34,424 nucleotides of DNA, from the NCBI GenBank assembly GCA_020053565.1, contig JAGVMY010000162.1:1-34424 (forward strand), read 5' to 3'. This DNA is from Thermodesulfovibrionales bacterium (GTDB lineage: Bacteria; Nitrospirota; Thermodesulfovibrionia; Thermodesulfovibrionales; SM23-35). Below the pieces are notes generated by a model. The model made no database searches and was not told where the DNA came from. It worked only from the letters and a program-made list of their open reading frames with translations. This document shows, in pieces, positions 1-7,233 of this stretch (the first letter of the stretch is position 1; every line of letters starts with the position of its first letter). The position numbers and the translations under genes were made by a program.

Positions 1-93
1 AATATTATGGAAGAGGCTAAGAAACTAAAAGAAGAGCTCGAGACGTATCATAAAGAAATGATTAAAAAGAGAAGAAAAAATAAACAGGATTAA
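1..93 (+). CDS. C-terminal end of an unknown protein (partial)
   Basis: An open frame enters from the left edge and ends at TAA 91-93. The 30 visible residues are almost all Lys, Glu, Arg and Asn (for example EEAKKLKEELETYHKEM), typical of a charged helical or coiled-coil tail. The rest of the gene lies outside the window, so no function can be assigned. The 215 bases that follow, up to the next gene, hold no further gene that I can see. Confidence 0.45.
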   Translation, partial: NIMEEAKKLKEELETYHKEMIKKRRKNKQD

Positions 94-274
94 TGACAGA
101 GCCTATTCCCCCCTGGTTCCCTTATAGTATCACTATCGTTAATTCTTATTGAAATTGACAACCTACATCCATCCAGACACAACAATATATACTGATTCTT
201 TCACCTGCTATTCTCTAATCTTGATAAGAACAGAACGGTTTTTGCTCACATTTCTCATTAGATATATTTCCCGG

Positions 275-280
275 TATAAT
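275..280 (+). promoter_or_regulatory. Possible -10 box for the membrane protein gene
   Basis: A perfect TATAAT lies 32 bases before the ATG at 313. No convincing -35 box sits at the usual distance, so this is weak support on its own. Confidence 0.25.
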
Positions 281-312
281 ACCTTTATAGTAAATTCCTT
301 ATTGTTCGTGAC

Positions 313-1041
313 ATGGTTGTGAAAAGAAAAAGAGAAAATAAATTAGGTTTCCATATTGTTTTCCTCACCATCTTTGGTGTCGCAATGGGCTTTCTTGAAG
401 CAGCAGTGGTGGTGTACCTGAGAGAGTTGTACTACCCTGCAGGATTTACATTTCCTTTGACACTCATGGCCATTGAAACGTTGTCCATTGAATACTTACG
501 GGAAATTGCAACAATGGTGATGCTTTTTTTCATAGGCATCATTGCCGGAAGGAATTTCCCTGAAAGGCTCTCGTACTTTCTGTTCAGCTTCGGTATCTGG
601 GATATTTTCTATTATGTATGGTTAAAGGTTCTGTTGAACTGGCCTCCTTCATTGTTCACATGGGATATCCTGTTCCTTATTCCTGTAGCATGGGTTGGGC
701 CTGTCCTGGCACCGATTATCTGTTCTGTAACCATGATACTCATTTCAGGATGCGTTCTTCATTTTCAAAAGAAAGGATATCTGGTAAGAATAAATATATA
801 TGAATGGATGTTATTGATTATGGGTGCTCTTATTATTTTTAGTACTTTTGTGTGGGATTACTCCCGAATAATTATTCAGCACGACTTTATAGCACGTTTC
901 TGGACATTAAGAGCAGATCCTGATTTTCAGGAAATTGTCGCACATTATATTCCGATTTCTTATAACTGGCATTTATTTGCCCTTGGAGAAGTCCTGATAC
1001 TTCTCTCTTTGGTACTGTTCTGTAGAAGAATGAAAAGATAG
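313..1041 (+). CDS. Unknown multi-pass membrane protein
   Basis: The 242-residue protein has a basic N-terminus (VVKRKRENK) and about six hydrophobic stretches, near residues 14-36, 66-80, 88-105, 115-150, 163-180 and 220-238. It is therefore an integral membrane protein. The [17 protein letters not shown] segment near residue 26, a proline-rich loop and a WDYSR motif look conserved, but I recognise no family. The start has no clear Shine-Dalgarno sequence. The gene converges with tRNA-Leu, which begins 19 bases past its stop on the other strand. Function unknown. Confidence 0.7.
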   Translation: MVVKRKRENKLGFHIVFLTIFGVAMGFLEAAVVVYLRELYYPAGFTFPLTLMAIETLSIEYLREIATMVMLFFIGIIAGRNFPERLSYFLFSFGIWDIFYYVWLKVLLNWPPSLFTWDILFLIPVAWVGPVLAPIICSVTMILISGCVLHFQKKGYLVRINIYEWMLLIMGALIIFSTFVWDYSRIIIQHDFIARFWTLRADPDFQEIVAHYIPISYNWHLFALGEVLILLSLVLFCRRMKR

Positions 1042-1060
1042 TGAGTCAAAGGGAGAAAGA

Positions 1061-1146
1061 TGGTGCCGAAGGCGGGATTTGAACCCGCATGGGTTTCCCC
1101 ACACGCCCCTCAAACGTGCGTGTCTACCAGGTTCCACCACTTCGGC
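1061..1146 (-). tRNA. tRNA-Leu (anticodon GAG)
   Basis: Read on the minus strand, a GCCGAAG acceptor stem pairs with CTTCGGC and is followed by A and an encoded CCA (1061-1063). The anticodon stem CACGT/GCGTG closes the loop TTGAGGG, giving anticodon GAG. A long variable arm (type II tRNA) and the T arm GCGGG-TTCAAAT-CCCGC are present. It lies 71 bases after the SurA_N gene on the same strand. Confidence 0.96.
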
Positions 1147-1158
1147 ATAAATTAGTTA

Positions 1159-1188
1159 ATGCTACTATAAAAATTTAATGTTTTTCAA
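1159..1188 (-). promoter_or_regulatory. Possible promoter of tRNA-Leu
   Basis: On the minus strand TTGAAA (1183-1188) and TAGCAT (1159-1164) are separated by 18 bases, about 12 bases before the tRNA. The -10 match is modest; the tRNA could also be reached by read-through from the upstream genes. Confidence 0.3.
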
Positions 1189-1217
1189 GCACTCGTACTG
1201 CACAATATCCTTACGTT

Positions 1218-1895
1218 TTATCCTGAGATGAGCTGGGTATTAACCTTGATTTTTATCTGTTTTTTCAGGCCATCAACATAGGACTTTATTGCCTTTTCTT
1301 TTCTGTCATTGAGCATAACCTGTCTGAGCATGTTCGCTGTCCTCCCGTCACCAGACACTTCTTTCACATCAGGGCTGATATCTGGAATATCAACAGACAA
1401 CTCTATTAACCGCCTTATTTTATAGAGCGTGAGTTCCTGACGTTTTAAACTCTCATATGCCTCAACAGTAATCCTGTTTAGCCGGAGCCTGTTGAGGTAA
1501 ACATTGTTATCAAAGACTCCATTTCGCATGAACGCTGGTTCCTGTGTTATTGCCTCATGGAGTTCTTCGTCACTTATACGAATCCCTGCATCCTTTGCAG
1601 CTATAAGAAGCACCCTGTCATTTATTATTGAATCAAGAACCTTTTCTCTCAGCTTCATCTTCTTTTCAAATTCCTCATCAAATTTATCTTTGTATATATC
1701 TCTGTAAAAGCGTATTACGTTCTCATAGGTCTTCCAGTATTCCTCAGATGTTATTTTGTATTTCCCAACCTCTGCAGCAATTCCAGCAACGCCTGTTTGA
1801 TCTACCGTGCCTACGCCCCAGAATATAAAGGAAAGGATAACGATGAAAAAAAGGAAGTAAAAATACTTTGCATGTGTTCTCAATACTTTAAGCAT
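1218..1895 (-). CDS. SurA_N/PpiD-like membrane-anchored chaperone without PPIase domain
   Basis: The protein has 225 residues. One N-terminal membrane helix (about residues 11-28) is followed by a SurA N-terminal-type domain: a GKYKITSEEYWKTYEN segment, then a helical stretch with DSIINDRVLLIAAKDAGI and ISDEELHEAI, the usual signature of PpiD/SurA proteins. Family members normally continue into a parvulin-type rotamase domain; here the chain ends after about 100 more residues without one. It is probably a periplasm-facing chaperone anchored in the inner membrane. Its ATG directly follows the Nudix stop (TAGATG), with GGAGGTG just upstream, so it is translated as part of that operon. Confidence 0.8.
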   Translation of the reverse strand: MLKVLRTHAKYFYFLFFIVILSFIFWGVGTVDQTGVAGIAAEVGKYKITSEEYWKTYENVIRFYRDIYKDKFDEEFEKKMKLREKVLDSIINDRVLLIAAKDAGIRISDEELHEAITQEPAFMRNGVFDNNVYLNRLRLNRITVEAYESLKRQELTLYKIRRLIELSVDIPDISPDVKEVSGDGRTANMLRQVMLNDRKEKAIKSYVDGLKKQIKIKVNTQLISG

Positions 1896-2306
1896 CTACT
1901 TGACACCTCCGCTAAAATAATCATTAAGGATATCTCTATGGTCAAAGGCTATCTGCGCAGGCAGATTATCTTTGTTGAATATCCCGATTTCTTTCGCATC
2001 ATCTCCTGCAACAGCCCTGCCTCTGGCCTTTGCGATAAAAACTGTTGTAATCGTATGATGCCTTGGGTCTCTCTTTGGATCAGAGTATGTATGAAACTGT
2101 CTTAGTAGTTCAATATCAAGTCCTGTCTCTTCTTTTGCTTCCCGAGTCGCAGCAGATTCAAGGCTTTCCCCATAGTCTACAAAACCACCGGGTAGGGCCC
2201 ATCCCTCAGGTGGATTCTTTCTCCTTATTAGAATAATGCCTCCATTATATTCTATTATAATATCTACAGTGGGGATTGGGTTTCTGAGGTTATTGCTGCT
2301 CTTCAA
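1896..2306 (-). CDS. Nudix hydrolase (MutT/ADP-ribose pyrophosphatase-like)
   Basis: The Nudix box runs from about residue 41 to 63 (starting GFVDYGES, then REAKEETGL), with Arg55 and the glutamates of the REXXEE core in place. It should hydrolyse a nucleoside diphosphate linked to another moiety; the substrate cannot be read from sequence. The preceding WALPGG is typical of small MutT/NudF-like enzymes, and 136 residues is normal. The best start is TTG at 2304-2306, inside the 3' end of hfq, giving a 17-base overlap; no in-frame ATG lies before the conserved core. Translation is probably coupled to hfq. Confidence 0.88.
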   Translation of the reverse strand: MKSSNNLRNPIPTVDIIIEYNGGIILIRRKNPPEGWALPGGFVDYGESLESAATREAKEETGLDIELLRQFHTYSDPKRDPRHHTITTVFIAKARGRAVAGDDAKEIGIFNKDNLPAQIAFDHRDILNDYFSGGVK

Positions 2307-2529
2307 ATCTAATGTCTACGTCCTTTTCAGGTACTATTGTTGATACAGCATGCTTGTAAATAAGACAGTGAGTGTTTTCCTTCAAAAGGATTACAAAGCT
2401 ATCAAATCCTTTTATTATTCCCTTCAGCCTCACTCCATTAGTAAGGTAGACAACCACGGGTGTCTTGTCCTTCCTGAGCACATTGAGAAAGTTGTCCTGA
2501 AGGTTTTGTATCCTCGGTGTAGTAGTCAT
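2290..2529 (-). CDS. hfq: RNA chaperone Hfq
   Basis: Hfq forms an Sm-like hexamer that pairs small RNAs with mRNAs. The 79-residue protein starts with the usual helix ([16 protein letters not shown]). Sm1 follows ([20 protein letters not shown]), then Sm2 with the diagnostic YKHA motif and STIVP. The length matches the family core, with a short acidic tail (DIRFEEQQ). A clear Shine-Dalgarno (GGAGAAGA) precedes the ATG. It sits 19 bases after miaA, the same miaA-hfq order as in proteobacteria. Confidence 0.97.
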   Translation of the reverse strand: MTTTPRIQNLQDNFLNVLRKDKTPVVVYLTNGVRLKGIIKGFDSFVILLKENTHCLIYKHAVSTIVPEKDVDIRFEEQQ

Positions 2530-2548
2530 GATTCTTCTCCTTTTTATT

Positions 2549-3505
2549 TTACCTTAATGTATTTTTTTTAATATTGCAAGCCTCATATAACTCGAGGTGA
2601 GAAAAAACATCAAAGATAAGATTGAGAACAACGCTATTGTCATGAATGCCCGTTATATCTATCCAGCAGACCCCTTCTTCTTTATTGAACCATGTGAATT
2701 GCCTCTTCGCATATCTTTTTGATCCTCTTTTGATAAGCCTTATAGCTTCTTCTAAGGGAATCTCACCATTGAGATACATTGCGATTTCTTTGTACCCGAT
2801 TGCCTGCATTGGCGTTCTTTCAGGATTCATTTCAAGGATAGTTTTCACTTCTTGCACAAGGCCTCTGTCAATCATTTCATCAACACGGATTTCTATCATC
2901 ATGTAAAGCTCTTTTCTCTCTCTTTGAAGACCTATCTTCGTAAATTCATAAGGAAGTGGTTTCGTGAATTTTTTCTGCATCTCTGACATGCTCGTAGTGC
3001 TCTTTATGCAAACCTCTAAAGCCCGTATAATCCTGCGAGTATCATTTGGTGTTATTTTTTCTGCGGCAGTAGGATCGAGTTCTTTTAGATAATTGTACAG
3101 AGAACCTTTTTCTTCCTCTTCCATTGAAAAAAGTTCTTTTCTCAACGTCCAGTCAGCAGATGGACCGCTGAAAATGCCTCTTGTCATTGCCTTGATATAA
3201 AGACCTGTGCCGCCAACTACAATGGGAATCTTTCCTTTTCTATGGATGCTTTCGATAATAGGTGTTACTGCTTCAATATATTTTCCTGTGCTGAACGCCT
3301 CCCATGGCTCAACAATACCAATCATATGATGGGTAACTTCAGCCTTTTCTTCCGGAGTTGGCTTTGCAGTTCCGATGTCCATATGTTTGTAAATCTGCAT
3401 CGAATCAGCACTGATTATTTCTGTATTGAGTGCTTTGGCGAGCAGGATTGAGACACCAGTCTTTCCTACACCAGTGGGGCCAAGGAGAATGATGACCTTA
3501 TTCAT
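2549..3505 (-). CDS. miaA: tRNA dimethylallyltransferase MiaA
   Basis: MiaA transfers a dimethylallyl group to N6 of A37 in tRNAs that read UNN codons. The protein shows the P-loop GPTGVGKT near its N-terminus, then [22 protein letters not shown] and RRIIRALEV; 318 residues is normal. I chose ATG 3503-3505 because the longer frame would begin at a TTG inside the tRNA-Glu gene and [16 protein letters not shown] is the usual family start. There is no Shine-Dalgarno. After removal of the tRNA its mRNA would begin only 12 bases before the ATG. Confidence 0.95.
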   Translation of the reverse strand: MNKVIILLGPTGVGKTGVSILLAKALNTEIISADSMQIYKHMDIGTAKPTPEEKAEVTHHMIGIVEPWEAFSTGKYIEAVTPIIESIHRKGKIPIVVGGTGLYIKAMTRGIFSGPSADWTLRKELFSMEEEEKGSLYNYLKELDPTAAEKITPNDTRRIIRALEVCIKSTTSMSEMQKKFTKPLPYEFTKIGLQRERKELYMMIEIRVDEMIDRGLVQEVKTILEMNPERTPMQAIGYKEIAMYLNGEIPLEEAIRLIKRGSKRYAKRQFTWFNKEEGVCWIDITGIHDNSVVLNLIFDVFSHLELYEACNIKKNTLR

Positions 3506-3517
3506 TAATAATTTTTC

Positions 3518-3595
3518 TGGCGTCCCCAACGGGATTTGAACCCGTGTTACCGCCTTGAAAGGGCGATGTCCTAGGCCGAGCTAGACGATGGGGAC
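3518..3595 (-). tRNA. tRNA-Glu (anticodon TTC)
   Basis: On the minus strand the acceptor GTCCCCA pairs with TGGGGAC. The anticodon loop CTTTCAA gives TTC, the T arm contains GGTTCAAAT, and CCA is encoded at 3518-3520. It is followed after 12 bases by miaA, so the tRNA 3' end and the mRNA 5' end share one precursor. Confidence 0.96.
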
Positions 3596-3599
3596 GTAC

Positions 3600-3675
3600 T
3601 GGTGAGCCGCGTTGGATTCGAACCAACGACTCCCGCCTTAAAAGGGCGGTGCTCTACCAACTGAGCTAGCGGCCC
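3600..3675 (-). tRNA. tRNA-Lys (anticodon TTT)
   Basis: On the minus strand the acceptor GGGCCGC pairs with GCGGCTC (one G-T wobble). The anticodon stem CCGCC/GGCGG closes CTTTTAA, giving anticodon TTT. The T loop is TTCGAAT and CCA is encoded at 3600-3602. Only four bases separate it from tRNA-Glu, so the two are cut from one transcript. Confidence 0.96.
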
Positions 3676-3688
3676 AAAATTGTCTTTT

Positions 3689-3718
3689 AATTTACCTGTT
3701 CAATAGTTTTCTTGTCAA
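3689..3718 (-). promoter_or_regulatory. Likely promoter of tRNA-Lys/tRNA-Glu/miaA/hfq unit
   Basis: On the minus strand a perfect TTGACA (3713-3718) is followed after 18 bases by TAAATT (3689-3694), about 13 bases before the mature tRNA-Lys. The -35 box overlaps the aconitase stop codon. Confidence 0.55.
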
Positions 3719-5664
3719 ATAACGTGGAAGCGTTTCTTTGTGTGTGGCAGGAGCCCGCCATTGAGAATGATTTCTTTTTCCCTGTCATTGAGATTTGAAA
3801 ATACCTCGAAAGAATAATTCTTTGTCAGGTTGTACACAGTGTACGTTTGATTTCCTGTTAATGACTTTTCTATAGCTTTTAATAGTAGTCCGTCACCCTT
3901 CTCGATTTTTTCATAGTCTTCAGACTTTGAGAAACAAAGCGGGAGGATCCCAAAGTTTATCAGGTTGGACCTGTGAATACGTGCGAAGGACTTTGCAATT
4001 ACTGCATGCAGTCCGAGGTACATCGGAGCAATTGCTGCGTGTTCCCTTGATGAGCCCTGTCCATAATTCTCACCTCCGACGATAATTCCTCCACCCTTTG
4101 ACTTTGCTTCTTTTGCACGTTTGCTGAATGTATTGTCAAGATTGGAAAATACAAATTCTGATAGTGCAGGTATATTTGAACGAAGGGGTAAGATTGCAGA
4201 GCCTGCAGGCATTATGTCATCTGTGGTGATATTATCGTCAAGCTTAATAAGTACCTCTGCCTCAATTTTTTCAGGGAGCGGTTCTTTCAAGGGTACCTCT
4301 TTTATATTTGGCCCTTTGACAATCTTTATAGTGCTCGTATCTTTTACTGGTGGAATGAGCATAGTGTCGTTTATAAGAAACGTCGATGGTTCATCAGGAT
4401 TCTCAATACTGAATCCTGAATCACGGGGATCAATGATTTCGCCCTTTAGAACAAATAGAGCACAAGAGATTGGACTTGCGAGATAGATAAAGGCATCTTT
4501 ATTTCCGCTTCGTCCTTTAAAGTTTCTGTTATATGATCTAATAGATACCTGTCCCGTACCGGGTGAACCACCCATCCCGATACACGGGCCACATGAACAT
4601 TCGAGTATCCTTGCACCTGCTGAAATCATGTCCGCGATGAGTCCCTCGCGTGAGAGCATCTCATATACCTGTTTTGAACCAGGGTTTATCAAAAGGTTCA
4701 CGTCTTTTGCAACAGAATTGCCTCTTAATAGGGAAGCAACTGATTTCATAAGCTGATATGATGAATTTGTGCAACTCCCTATGCAGACCTGGTCTATTTT
4801 TGTGCCAGCAAGTTCTCTTACGGGTACACCATTGTCAGGGCTATGTGGTCTGGCAATCATAGGTTCAATAGAATTCAGGTCAATCTCAATAATACCGTCA
4901 TACTCAGCATCTTCATCAGCCTGAAGCTCAATCCAGTCAGACTCTCTTCCCTGTGCTTTTAAAAAAAGTCTTGTCCTTTCATCACTCGGGAAGAGTGACG
5001 TCGTTGCACCAAGCTCTGCGCCCATGTTTGTGATCGTAGCTCTTTCCGTTACGTTTAAGTCTTTTATACCATCGCCACCGTATTCAATAATTTTCCCGAT
5101 TCCACCTCTGACCGTGAGCCTCCGTAAAATCTCCAGTATTACATCCATTGCAGTAACCCATGGTCTGTTCAATGTACCGGTGAGTTTTATAAGGAGCATT
5201 TGTGGCATGTTGAGTTCAAAAGGAGCTCCAGCCATAACCGTTGCTGCATCGAGCCCTCCGACTCCTATCGCGATCATGCCAATGCCCCCGCCGGTTGGGG
5301 TATGGCTGTCTGTACCGAGGCCAATTTTACCCGGAGCAGCGAATCGTTCGAGGTGTATCTGATGGGAGATGCCATTACCAGGCTTTGAAAAATATGCGCC
5401 AAATTTTGCTGCAGCGGTCTGAAGGAAGAGGTGGTCATCAGTATTCATATAATTTGACTGAATCATGTTATGGTCAATATACGATACAGCGAGCGGTACC
5501 TTTATACTGTCAAGTCCTATGGCTTCAAACTGAAGCCATGCCATCGTACCTGTTGCATCCTGAGTGTATACATGGTCAACTCTTAGCCCAACAGGAGTAC
5601 CTGTTTTTATCTTACCGTAGACCTTATGTGTTTCGAATATCTTCTCTGTAATGTTCTTTCCCAC
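3715..5664 (-). CDS. Aconitate hydratase (Aquifex-type)
   Basis: This enzyme interconverts citrate and isocitrate through cis-aconitate with a [4Fe-4S] cluster. The cluster ligands are visible in GSCTNSS and in ECSCGPCIG. Other markers are TQDATGTMA, GTDSHTPTGGG and the swivel-domain GSSREHAA, whose Arg binds substrate. At about 649 residues it is far shorter than AcnA/AcnB and resembles the putative Aquifex-type aconitase family. The frame is open to TTG 5703 and ATG 5682, but the family start GKNITEKIFETH fits GTG 5662-5664. That GTG lies 8 bases after an extended -10 sequence, so a leaderless message is plausible. No Shine-Dalgarno precedes any candidate. Confidence 0.92.
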   Translation of the reverse strand: MGKNITEKIFETHKVYGKIKTGTPVGLRVDHVYTQDATGTMAWLQFEAIGLDSIKVPLAVSYIDHNMIQSNYMNTDDHLFLQTAAAKFGAYFSKPGNGISHQIHLERFAAPGKIGLGTDSHTPTGGGIGMIAIGVGGLDAATVMAGAPFELNMPQMLLIKLTGTLNRPWVTAMDVILEILRRLTVRGGIGKIIEYGGDGIKDLNVTERATITNMGAELGATTSLFPSDERTRLFLKAQGRESDWIELQADEDAEYDGIIEIDLNSIEPMIARPHSPDNGVPVRELAGTKIDQVCIGSCTNSSYQLMKSVASLLRGNSVAKDVNLLINPGSKQVYEMLSREGLIADMISAGARILECSCGPCIGMGGSPGTGQVSIRSYNRNFKGRSGNKDAFIYLASPISCALFVLKGEIIDPRDSGFSIENPDEPSTFLINDTMLIPPVKDTSTIKIVKGPNIKEVPLKEPLPEKIEAEVLIKLDDNITTDDIMPAGSAILPLRSNIPALSEFVFSNLDNTFSKRAKEAKSKGGGIIVGGENYGQGSSREHAAIAPMYLGLHAVIAKSFARIHRSNLINFGILPLCFSKSEDYEKIEKGDGLLLKAIEKSLTGNQTYTVYNLTKNYSFEVFSNLNDREKEIILNGGLLPHTKKRFHVI

Positions 5665-5672
5665 AATATAAA

Positions 5673-5681
5673 AATGTAACA
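5673..5681 (-). promoter_or_regulatory. Candidate extended -10 promoter of aconitase
   Basis: The minus strand reads TGTTACATT, matching the extended -10 form TGN-TATAAT. Eight bases separate it from GTG 5664, placing transcription start at or within a few bases of the start codon. The same motif, TGTTACAAT, precedes bioF. Confidence 0.4.
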
Positions 5682-5727
5682 TATTTAGGAAAATTAAATC
5701 CAAACTCGCTTATTTCTTTGTAAATTG

Positions 5728-5881
5728 ATATAGGAAAGGCTGATGAAGAATTTTTATACGACACCTAAAAGTAAAACCTTTTGAGGCGTAAACAAATAAA
5801 CTTTTAATTTATAAGGTACTTACGATTGCCATATTAATAATCTTGTCGATTATAAAAATTCTGAGAAAGCCTTTCCTATAT
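5728..5881. mobile_element. MITE-like inverted-repeat element, 154 bp
   Basis: The arms 5728-5763 and 5844-5881 are inverted copies of each other. The outer 14 bases (ATATAGGAAAGGCT) match perfectly and the inner block AGAATTTTTATA plus CGACA also matches, with a few differences between. About 80 AT-rich bases separate the arms and no protein is encoded. The tetramer ATTG flanks the element on both sides (5724-5727 and 5882-5885), as a target-site duplication would. It lies between the divergent aconitase and lysA genes, clear of the predicted lysA promoter. Confidence 0.7.
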
Positions 5882-5908
5882 ATTGTTCTTCCCATTCCTT
5901 TTTATCCC

Positions 5909-5937
5909 TTGAGATAAAGAAGAAATATGTTTAAAAT
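5909..5937 (+). promoter_or_regulatory. Promoter of the lysA-dapF-dapA operon
   Basis: TTGAGA (5909-5914) and TAAAAT (5932-5937) are separated by exactly 17 bases. The leader before the lysA ATG would be about 33 bases and contains the Shine-Dalgarno sequence. Confidence 0.6.
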
Positions 5938-5976
5938 AGAGCAAAATCAAGAACAATCAGCACAAGGAGACCTTTA

Positions 5977-7233
5977 ATGCATCTGTTTCAATACCGAGGT
6001 AGTGGATTGTTTGCTGAAGATGTACCTGTTATGGCACTTACAGAGAAATATGGAACACCACTTTATATCTACAGCTACAATACTCTTTTAAGACACTTCA
6101 GAGCATATACCGATGCCTTTAATGGCTATCCGCACATCATCTGTTTTGCTGTCAAGGCTAACTCAAACAGTGCAATCCTTAGATTATTTGCGAAAAATGG
6201 TGGTGGTGCTGATATCGTCTCTGGTGGTGAACTTCACATTGCATTAAAGGCAGGTATTTCACCAAGGAAGATTGTATATGCCGGTGTTGGGAAGACAGGG
6301 GAAGAGATAAGGTTTGCCCTGAGGTCAAAGATACTTATGTTTAATGTGGAGTCAGAAAACGAACTCAGAGAAATTGACAGAGTTGCTGGAATAATGAAAA
6401 CGAGAGCGCCGGTTGCATTAAGGATTAACCCTGATATTGATCCTGAAACACATCCTTACATTGCAACAGGGTTAAGAAAACATAAATTCGGCATTCCAAT
6501 CGAGGATGCTTTAGAGAATTATCGGATTGCATCGAGACTGAAGAATGTCAATGTTATCGGTATTCACAAGCATATAGGTTCGCAGATAACAAAGGTCTCT
6601 CCTTTTGTTGATGCATTAAAGAGAATACTCATTCTTATGGATAAACTTATTGCTCAGGGAGTGAAGATAGAATATCTTGATGTCGGAGGCGGACTTGGTA
6701 TTTCTTATAGAAATGAGGAGCCTCCTGTTCCGAAAGACCTTGCAAAAAATCTCATTCCTCTCCTTAAAGAAAGAAGGGTTACATTGATAATAGAACCTGG
6801 CAGATCCATCGTAGGCAATGCAGGCATGCTTGTGACGAAGACACTTTTTCTGAAGGAAGGTGAAGATAGGGAGTTCATTATTGTAGATGCTGGGATGAAC
6901 GATCTGATAAGGCCGTCACTTTACGATGCATATCACCATATACTTCCTGTTGCCAGAAAAAAAAGGAAGACAATATTTGCTGATGTTGTTGGCCCAATAT
7001 GTGAGTCGAGCGATTTCCTTGCAAAAGACAGGGAACTCAAAAGTGTAAAACAGGGAGAATATCTTGCGGTAATGAGTGCAGGTGCGTATGGATTTTCTAT
7101 GAGTTCAAATTACAATAGCCGGCCAAGAGCCGCAGAGGTAATGGTTAAAGGGAGAGAGTATTTTTTGATAAGGGAACGCGAGACATACAGTGACCTTATG
7201 AGAAATGATAGGATCCCTCCGTTTTTAAAATGA
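5977..7233 (+). CDS. lysA: Diaminopimelate decarboxylase LysA
   Basis: LysA decarboxylates meso-diaminopimelate to L-lysine using PLP, the last step of lysine synthesis. The PLP-binding lysine is in FAVKANSN (Lys60) of the alanine-racemase-like barrel. HKHIGSQ, the glycine loop GGGLGI and EPGRSIVGNAG follow. In the C-terminal beta domain CESSDFLAKDR supplies the substrate-binding Cys of the partner subunit. At 418 residues it is full length. AAGGAG lies eight bases before the ATG. The last four bases (ATGA) overlap the dapF start. Confidence 0.97.
   Translation: MHLFQYRGSGLFAEDVPVMALTEKYGTPLYIYSYNTLLRHFRAYTDAFNGYPHIICFAVKANSNSAILRLFAKNGGGADIVSGGELHIALKAGISPRKIVYAGVGKTGEEIRFALRSKILMFNVESENELREIDRVAGIMKTRAPVALRINPDIDPETHPYIATGLRKHKFGIPIEDALENYRIASRLKNVNVIGIHKHIGSQITKVSPFVDALKRILILMDKLIAQGVKIEYLDVGGGLGISYRNEEPPVPKDLAKNLIPLLKERRVTLIIEPGRSIVGNAGMLVTKTLFLKEGEDREFIIVDAGMNDLIRPSLYDAYHHILPVARKKRKTIFADVVGPICESSDFLAKDRELKSVKQGEYLAVMSAGAYGFSMSSNYNSRPRAAEVMVKGREYFLIRERETYSDLMRNDRIPPFLK

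Noticed and set aside
155..160. TTGACA as a -35 box upstream of the membrane protein gene
   Set aside because: No acceptable -10 box lies 16-19 bases downstream.
3506..3529. TTG start giving miaA eight extra residues
   Set aside because: The codon lies inside the tRNA-Glu 3' end and the extra residues are not part of the family.
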